From: Macrotrachela quadricornifera
Taxonomy: Eukaryota > Rotifera > Eurotatoria > Philodinida > Philodinidae
DNA: 64,000 nucleotides
Reading direction: 5' to 3'
Assembly: GCA_022393335.1 (NCBI GenBank)
Contig: JAJEKB010021337.1
Coordinates: 841,571-905,570, forward strand
How positions within the stretch are numbered: position 1 is the stretch's first letter; each line of letters opens with the position of its first letter. Positions 56,961 through 64,000 of the stretch are shown in pieces. The notes under the pieces are model-generated. The model ran no database searches, was not told where the DNA came from, and saw only the letters and a list, made by a program, of their open reading frames with translations. The translations under genes were made by a program, and so were the position numbers.

Positions 56961-58081
56961 CAAGTGTGAATGTCCGTTTTGACTCTGGTATTTATCATTT
57001 TGTAGAGTTTAATGTCTACAGCAGCCGCATATAAAGGATTTCTGCTCATGGTGAACTTTTCAGAAATAACGAGGTTCCATACTTTTGGAAAATCAGCATA
57101 AGACTCTTAACTGAAGGCTTAAATTTTAATATTACAAGAACAAAACATAGTGTTGTTCAGGCCAATCGAAGGTTATTAATGATGCTCTGTTATATGGTCC
57201 AGACAATACTATATCTTGTCCTTATAGTACCAAAGTGAATTTTTTAGATGTTTGGTAAGAAACACCTATTTCTGTGAGCTATAGAAAAATTAACTCTATT
57301 ATTACACGGGCAGGACATATTTTTTTATTGCTGCGTAATGCTTCGAGTGAAAAAGGCTATAATCAATAGGAAGGGATATTATTTCTTCAAAAAACAAAAG
57401 TGAACACGAAGCGTAAATCGAATTTTCGGGTTTACCCATCTTCGAGCTCACTTTTCTCGACCCTAGGATGTTGATGATGATCAATATCATTACCCTTGTT
57501 CATTGTTTTACTATTTCTACGAGATTATACAGGTTCCCAATGCTCATTTTGATTATTTTCTTGAAGTTCACCGCTTGCTTGGCGCTTCAAAGTTGAAGGT
57601 GTTGTTTTTGCTTATTTTGTTGTTGCAAATTTTCAATTATCATTTGTGAGTCAACACCGTTATCTTAGTTTTTTCTTCATTCTTCTCTAACGATACTTGT
57701 TCTGTTTCTCGTGGCGTATTTGTTTGTTCTGTTAATACGGTTGTTCTTTGTGCAGTACGTGGCGTGTTTTGTTTTGAATATTTTTGTCATATGGTGGCTT
57801 GTTCTGTCTTTTTTATGGTTAGTTTGAGTTATTTTGCGCTAGTGTTTTATTAGACTAATGAGACAAGGATTTTACTGAAGATCGATTTCTATTAGATTGA
57901 GTTAATGCTTGATGTTGTTGATGTATGTTTCCTGCAAGTTGAACATGTGACACTGTTATATAGTATTTGTCTGATAATGGGTACAATAGCACCTATGTCC
58001 TATTATTGCTTGCCAAATACTTCAAACCTTCGCTCATTGCGGCATTTGAAGAAACTTAATTCAAAGAAGAAAAAAGATAAG
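56961..58081. other. Gene-free stretch
   Basis: Short frames only, with no recognisable product. Confidence 0.4.
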
Positions 58082-59259
58082 TATTGAGTCGGCACGAAAT
58101 ATTTTGCGCTTTTTTTAAAAGTTTTCTAGAACAGTCGAGAGAATTCTAGAAGTTTCCATACTAAAGGTATATAAAAGAGATACGAATATCTTTCGAACAA
58201 CAACAAAAATATGAAGATGGTTGTTGAACTTGATTTAGAAATATAGATGTCTCATAGAGAGCTCCGACTGCTTCTGCTTAATATATTCCGTTTGGGTCGT
58301 AGAGCAACGGAAGCAACAAGCAACATCATGGGCAAGGATGCACTCTCCATCTGTACAGCATAACACTGTTTCAATCGGTTCAAGAACGGTAACTTCGAAT
58401 TCGATGATTTATCTCATTCTGGAAGATCACTAGAGGTGGGTATGGGTGTCTTAAAGTAGCTTATCGTAAAATATCTTAGATTGATTACATGATGTTTAGT
58501 AGAGCGACTTATGTGCTCTCATACTACAGTGGAAAAAAACCTGGGTGAATTGAGCAAAATGTGGAAATATGGAGTTTGGACATCACATAAATTGTCATCA
58601 TATCAGCTTCAACACAGGTTTGACGCTTGTATGGAATTAATGACATCTCATCGCAACCACCAATGGCTCAACAATCTTATTACTGGTGATGAAAATTGGG
58701 TGATGTATGTTAATCACACGCGCAAGCAACATTGGCTGAGAGCTGGAGAAAGAGGTAGAGTAACACCCAAAATAACCTTCAGTCAAAGAGATTATTTATT
58801 AGGAACTTCTTCCAACTGGCTGCATTATCACTGCTGATCTCTATTGTCAACAATTGGATTGAGTTGCAGCAAAACTTCATGGGGAGCAGGATAGAATTTA
58901 TTTTTTGCATTACAACGCCAGATGTCACATTGCAAAGTCGACACATGAAAAATTATTAGAGTTCAAATAAGTTACGGTTCCACTTTCACTTTATTCTTTA
59001 GATTTGGCTCCTATGAATTACTATTTATACTGTTCTCTGTCTAACTATCCACGCAAGAAAAAAACCGACGACGATGACGATTTCAAAATGAACCTTCTCA
59101 ACTTCTTCGGCCAAAACTCTCAGGACTTCTATGAATGCGAGATTCTTTCTCCATTATAGTGTTGGCGACAAGTCATAGATAGTAATTGAGCACATATTTT
59201 CAAAAGTTAATTATAATCTTGAAGTGAAAAGACGAAAAAAAGTTCGTGTCAACTCAATA
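58082..59259 (+). mobile_element. Mariner transposon, inactive, TA target duplication
   Basis: TA at 58082-58083, then TTGAGTCGGCACGAA. The right end is TTCGTGTCAACTCAA followed by TA at 59258-59259. Length about 1.17 kb fits mariner. Non-coding ends are about 120 bp on the left and under 100 bp on the right. Confidence 0.85.
58211..59190 (+). pseudogene. Mariner transposase, decayed
   Basis: The N-terminal helix-turn-helix part is readable (SHRELRLLLLNIFRLGR ... HCFNRFKNGNF) with in-frame stops near 58243 and 58360. The best frame, 58511-58837, holds ITGDENWVMYVNHTR with the first catalytic Asp kept. Downstream, LHYNARCHIAKS and YSLDLAPMNYYLY occupy the places of the HDNARPH and YSPDLAPSDYHLF blocks. 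The second and third catalytic Asp are changed to Tyr and Asn. Frameshifts and stops add to this, so no active enzyme can be made. Confidence 0.85.
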
Positions 59260-59729
59260 AATAAAATAGACTTATGCCTTTTCTTCCCGTGTGGGTTCAA
59301 CCCATGTGGGTACAGTCTTGGTGCCGTCACTAAATTTTGTTTCAGATACTTTAAAAAATTATCAGGGTGAGCTCAAATCTTTTTCGGGTGGGCTGAGCCC
59401 ACCCCTAACGCCATCACTAGGGAATAGGGTTAAGAATATGAGAAAAGAATGTGTTTACTAGGAGGTGGGGGTGAAACAGAAAGAGAAATATTTGTGTTTA
59501 TTTTTTTCAAACAGCATATGATTACATTGCTTTTATAAAACTATAAATATGATGCGGCGCCCTCTCAAAGAATGATACCGCCCAGATTAAAAGACAATTT
59601 TTGTTGACAATTTGTCTCTTTCATTTGGTTGGCCGCAACTTAGTTCAAATATGATAAGAAACATTGACCCAGCTATATTTTGCATTATTTGTAGTTTTCT
59701 AGATTACGATAACTTGTTCGAAGAGTTTA
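59260..59729. other. Upstream region of ART-TPR gene
   Basis: A GTGTGGGTTCAACCCATGTG-like hairpin and a GGGTGGGCTGAGCCCACCCC palindrome at about 59290-59405 look like a MITE remnant. No TATA box stands out before 59730. Confidence 0.45.
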
Positions 59730-61902
59730 ATGATGATGGCAGAGGCGAAATCGAAAGAATATGTAAAAACTGATTCCTCAATGGATTGTACACGACGATA
59801 TCGCTATGTACTCAACTCAATTCTTATTTGGCTAGTTCCGACAACGAAAGGAAATAACGAAGACTTAGTCGCCGATAAACTTGCGCAAAGTCTTAATCGT
59901 TCAATCGAATTATTTGTCGATCCTGACGAATGTCTCAATTTTATCCTTCAGATAGAAAATGAAAAAATCTTCCTGATTTTATCGCAACCATTAGTTGAGA
60001 AGATTGTTCCACTGGTTCACGATGTACGGGTTATTCATTCCATATATATTTTCTCGTCGGACATAATGTCAAGGGAAGATCACACACTATCGAAAGATAC
60101 TTACTTTAAAGTCCAAAATCTCTATTTCGATCTATCAATGATGAACAATGCTTTGAAAAAAAATTTGAAATTGGTCGATAATAATTTTCAATCGATAGCT
60201 ATTCTTCCATCCAGCAATCCTCATTCAACAACGAAAGACGATAAGCTCGATGCCATGTTCATGTATTGTCAATTATTGAAAGAAACATTTCTCAAAATAA
60301 ATCATGACGAACACGAAGCAAGACGTAAATTAGTCGAATTTTGTCAAAGAGAATACTACGACAATTCTAGTGCGTTAAAAGTTATTGACGAATTCTCGCG
60401 CGAATATACGAAGCAGACAGCAATCCAATGGTATACACGTGATGCTTTTCTCTATCGTATGTTGAACAAATGTCTTCGCATGTATGACATCGAAGCAATC
60501 AACAAGTTTGGATTTTTTATCAAAGATCTCTATCTTCAACTACAAGAACTTGGTGACTATGATTCATATCCTAGACTTCTTTACAGGGGTCAGGGGTAAG
60601 GATATTTTCTGAAAACCTTCATTACAAAAATCTCAGTCTTACCATTCTAGCATATCAAAGCAAGCATTAGATGAGCTGAAACAAAATGTCGGTGGCTTGA
60701 TTTCGTTCAACTGTTTTCTTTCGACAAGTGCAGATAAAAATGTAGGTCTTGGTTTCGCCATACCTTCTCTCTTCGATCCCGAATCAGAAGCAGTTCTGTT
60801 TATAATTGATGTCAATCCAGTGGTGACCATGTCAAGTCCAGTAGCTTCCTTGAGTAAAAGCCATACAAACTTCGTTGAGGAACGTGAATATTTGTGGGGT
60901 ATGAATACAATTTTCCGCATTGATTCTCTTGAACAAATGGATAATGATGTTTGGGAAGTGAAGTTATATGTTACTTCAGATGATGATCCACAATTAAAAG
61001 AAGTAACTGATTATATGCGTGAAAATATAACGGGTATCAGTGAGCATAAACAATTAGGTCAGTTAATGATCCTAATGGGTGAATGGATTCGAGCAAAAGA
61101 AATCTATGAAAGTCTTTTGTCAGAACAGGACAAGAATGATCCTGTTGATAATGCTTTCTTACATCATCAATTGGGTTATATTGCTCGTCAACAAGGTAAT
61201 CTCGATGATGCCCTCCAACATTATCAACAAGCGCTTTCGTCAGATTTGACCCGCATGCCTGAAGATGATCCAGCATTAGTTAGTGTTTATTCAAATATCG
61301 CTTTGGTACTTCATCACAAAGGAGAACTTGATCGAGCTCTCCAACAATATAGTAGGGCAATGAAAATTGCAGAGCATACAGACGAACCAAATAAGGAACA
61401 GCTGGTATGCAGACTCTTATGAATGAGCTAGATCTTTTCTAATATTGAATCGTATAAATTATTTTAGGCAGCTCTACTTCAAAACATTGGATCAGTTCAA
61501 CAACAGCAAGGTCATGTTGATGAAGCGCGACGAAGTTATCATCAGGTGGACGCTATTCAAGATAGTTATTTGCCTGCTATGCATCCGTATCGAGCGCGAA
61601 CATACAATAGCATGGCTGTTCTTTTTGCTGAAGATGACGATTATGAAAATGCGCTAACATTCTTTCATAAGGCTTTAGTTATTCAGGAGAGATCTCTTTC
61701 CAAGAATCATGTCGAATTGGCTATTATTCATAGCAACATGGCCGATTGTCTAATATCTCTTGAACGAGTTAACGATGCATTAAATCATGCAAAGAAGGCG
61801 AGAGATATTGCACATCATGCATTCCCTCCAAATCATCCAGACTTAGAAGAGTTTGACAATATTGTCATAAAAACACAATTGATGCTACAATTTCATCTTT
61901 GA
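59730..61902 (+). CDS. Arginine ADP-ribosyltransferase fused to TPR repeats (3 exons)
   Basis: Exons 59730-60595, 60651-61404 and 61468-61902 join across introns of 55 and 63 bp (gtaagg/attctag, gtatgc/attttag), giving 684 residues. The catalytic signature of R-S-E mono-ADP-ribosyltransferases is complete: R286 in LLYRGQG, the STS motif S313-S315 in FLSTS, and the ExE motif E366-R367-E368 in EREYLW. The N-terminal ~200 residues have no domain I can name. From about residue 430 there are at least five tetratricopeptide repeats (LHHQLGYIARQQGNLDDALQ, VYSNIALVLHHKGELDRALQ, NMAVLF/SNMADCL units), kinesin-light-chain-like. It would transfer ADP-ribose from NAD to arginine on partners selected by the TPRs. 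Such ART-TPR proteins are abundant in bdelloid genomes. No defect seen; no signal peptide. Confidence 0.9.
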
Positions 61903-62477
61903 TTCATACTCTCACGTCCATTATTTCTTAAAGTTGTTAATTTTACTTCATTACAGCATGGATAGACTTAACAATACGACTTTACTGTTTACATTTTGTT
62001 TTGGAGTCAAAACTTTTATCTTAATAAAAGACATCAGACAGAAGGAAAACACAGCCAGGACATTAAACGTGATGTTACATATAGACTGATAAAAAACAAT
62101 GTGCAGATGCATGACATATGTTTTGTGTCTCAGAGAAGAAAGGATGTTTGTTGATATATTGCAAGAGTGATGATAGTGATATATAATGATAACAGGAGAA
62201 AACATCGAAAAAAAAAGCTTAGTTAGAAATATATATACATATAGAAGCAAAAGAAATAGATGTATATTATTGGCAATAATAAGTTGATGGATTTACCTCA
62301 CTTTATATTGAATATGAAAATGAGGCGAAAAAGAAACGAAATACATTAATACATAAAAAATAATAAGCAGATAGTTTTACTTCAATTTATAATGAATATG
62401 ATAGTGAGACAGAGAAATTGAATAGTATTAATATACTGGAATTAATTAGCAGATACATTGACATAGACTTGTTTATA
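61903..62477. other. 3' flank of ART-TPR gene with short tandem repeat
   Basis: About 2.5 copies of a ~92-bp unit (AATAATAAG...TTACCTCA[CA]TTTATA..GAATATGA) lie at about 62272-62460. No gene. Confidence 0.5.
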
Positions 62478-63418
62478 TGAGTCAATCCATATAAGTTTGA
62501 GCCGAAGTTGCTCAATTGAGGTCGTCAAATTTTACTCAATCCAAGATATGTTGTAGAGGGAAGACTTTTATGAATTTTGACGCAAGCAGTTTTAAAAAAT
62601 ATTGAATGATCGATTTTTTATTAGCATTTTACAAAAATAGTCATTTTTACGAAGGAGATTCTGATTGGATAATATCTTAAGAACGGCTCAATAGATTGAG
62701 CTGAAATTTTGTATGGAAATATGTTTCGATGAGTCCTATTTATCATAAAATATTTATCTCAAAATATTGAGCTGTTGGAATTTTATGGGTCATTGGATGT
62801 AGATAAAAAAAAAGGAATCATCTCCTAAGATGTGAGGTCAATGGAAATCGGAGTGGTATACTTTCGAACTACCACATGGGTACTACAAAGCCATGAAAGA
62901 ATTTGCGTGGGATTTGAAAAACTTTTTTCACCCTCAAAGACTGAAGGGGGTAAGGAGACTTTGAAAATTTTTTTTTTTCAAATTCCTCGCAAATTCTTTC
63001 ATAGCTTTGTAGTACCCCATGTGGTAGTTCGAAAGTATACCACTCCGATTTCTATTAACCTCACATTCTAGCGGATAATTCCTTCTTTTTATCTACATCC
63101 AATGACCCATAAAATTCCAACAGCTCAATATTTTGAGCTGAATATTTTAATGATAAATAAGACTCATCACAACATATTTCCATACAAAATTTCAGCGCAA
63201 TCTATTCAACTGTTCTTAAGATATTATCCAATCAGGATCTCCTTCGTAAAAATGACCATTTTTGTAAAATACTGATAAAAAATCGATCATTCAATATTTT
63301 TTAAAACTGCTTGCGTCAAAATTCATAAAAGTCTTCCCTCTACAACATATCTTGGATTGAGTAAAATTTGACGAACTCGATTGAGCAACTTCGACCCAAA
63401 CTTATATGGATTGACTCT
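62478..63418. mobile_element. 940-bp near-perfect palindrome (MITE), TA-flanked
   Basis: The two halves (62478-62945 and 62955-63418) are inverse copies almost base for base: GAGTCAATCCATATAAGTTT at both ends, then GATATGTTGTAGAGGGAAGA, GACGCAAGCAGTTTTAAAAA, TTCCATTGACCTC-type and GTGGTATACTTTCGAACTAC near the centre. TA lies at both borders, so a Tc1/mariner-type MITE is likely. The short spacer is a purine/T run near 62950. The halves are much less diverged than those of other palindromes here, so this is the youngest or is kept alike by gene conversion. Confidence 0.88.
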
Positions 63419-63433
63419 TACACTCTTCTCTAC

Positions 63434-64000
63434 TCAAAGAAACATGAATGAGGTAACAGCATCACGCAATGATTCAGCATCGTTTTGATCATCTATATTT
63501 TGTTTGATCAAATCGAATAACCAAAAAGCACATGGCACAAGATTTGGAGAATTTGGTGGATGTAATATTACTGTGACACCTTTTGATTCAAGGTAATCGA
63601 AGACAGCTTTGTGAACATAGGTTTTTCCGTTGTCATGGAATAGTTTAATACCATGTATGCCAAGTGAGAGCCTTTGCTGCTTGATTTCATTAACAAGAGG
63701 TTTTAAACAGTTATGGATATAATACTGATGGTCGACAGTTTGTCCACGTTCGATACGATGAACAAGAACGGGACCAGTTGACTTAAAAAAGATGCAAAAT
63801 CAGATTTTTAGAGCGAACTTATCATGTGGAACTACCGTAGGTGGAGGATCTCCTTTTGCTACCCAAGCAGTATTTGATGATTTGCGACCAATCTGTGTGT
63901 GATAAAATCACGACTCATTGTCAGTCACTACATCACATAAATACCATATCTTTTACGTAGGATATCTTATCATAGGATTCGAGTATATCTGCATACGATT
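63434..64000 (-). pseudogene. Second mariner transposase, C-terminal part, inactive
   Basis: Minus strand, running off the window. QIGRKSSNTAWVAKGDPPPT, VLVHRIERGQTVDHQYYIHN, LFHDNGKTYVHKAVFDYLES and HPPNSPNLVPCAFWLFDLIK are typical mariner blocks up to a stop at 63434. The spacing from the HDN Asp to the third catalytic position is 34 residues, as in D34D mariners, but that Asp is Ala here (PCAFW). The first catalytic Asp (in VTGDE) reads VTDNE. Two TGA stops fall at Trp positions. Its sequence differs clearly from the 58082 mariner. Left truncation cannot be judged. Confidence 0.85.

Noticed and set aside
57905..58087. 60-residue plus-strand frame before the mariner
   Set aside because: Runs into the mariner terminal repeat and matches nothing; a chance frame.

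Overview
This is nuclear DNA of an animal: AT-rich, gene-poor and full of mobile elements. The spliced genes have very short introns (about 45-70 bp, GT...AG). The gene mix points to a bdelloid rotifer, which is an inference without database support. The clues are an arginine ADP-ribosyltransferase fused to TPR repeats, a second ADP-ribosyltransferase-like protein, a Penelope/Athena-like retroelement tail next to hammerhead ribozymes, and two non-animal-looking enzymes (a BAHD-type acyltransferase and a bacterial-looking Fe(II)/2OG oxygenase). Foreign genes embedded in transposons resemble the accessory or subtelomeric regions of bdelloid chromosomes.

Layout. 1-7 kb: a membrane-protein gene (2387-5354) sits between two inverted repeat arms about 5 kb apart. 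7.1-8.5 kb: intronless BAHD acyltransferase on the minus strand. 9.5-14.0 kb: a 4.5-kb element with composite inverted arms, an 8-bp target duplication, a second nested inverted-repeat unit, and a small spliced gene in its centre. 15.7-18.8 kb: an apparently intact hAT transposon with perfect 8-bp target duplications and a 4-exon transposase. 20.3-21.6 kb: ADP-ribosyltransferase-like gene. 21.6-27.6 kb: no convincing gene, several palindromes. 27.7-31.2 kb: Fe(II)/2OG oxygenase (+) and a fukutin/FKRP-like protein (-). 31.8 kb: a small secreted peptide with its own TATA box. 32.7-34.0 kb: dead LINE split by a 560-bp MITE at TTAA. 35.5-40.0 kb: serine protease pseudogene, LINE-related inverted and tandem repeats, and a decayed LINE ending in a TAAA tail. 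40.3-42.5 kb: a disrupted gene (-) and an intact 3-exon tetraspan gene (+). 42.5-45.8 kb: two hammerhead ribozymes, a Penelope-like C-terminal fragment, and a foldback element made of minisatellites. 46.8-55.8 kb: inverted arms about 9 kb apart enclosing a satellite array of about 93-bp units, a small secreted peptide gene and a 1.2-kb foldback. 55.8-59.3 kb: gene fragment, 34-bp minisatellite, dead mariner. 59.7-61.9 kb: ART-TPR gene. 62.5-64.0 kb: a 940-bp palindrome beside a second dead mariner.

The host genes share no obvious pathway and are scattered singly. The unifying theme is inverted-repeat elements at every scale (from 130 bp to 9 kb), several of which carry genes or are built from tandem repeats. 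All alignments and boundaries were made by eye, and no database search was run.
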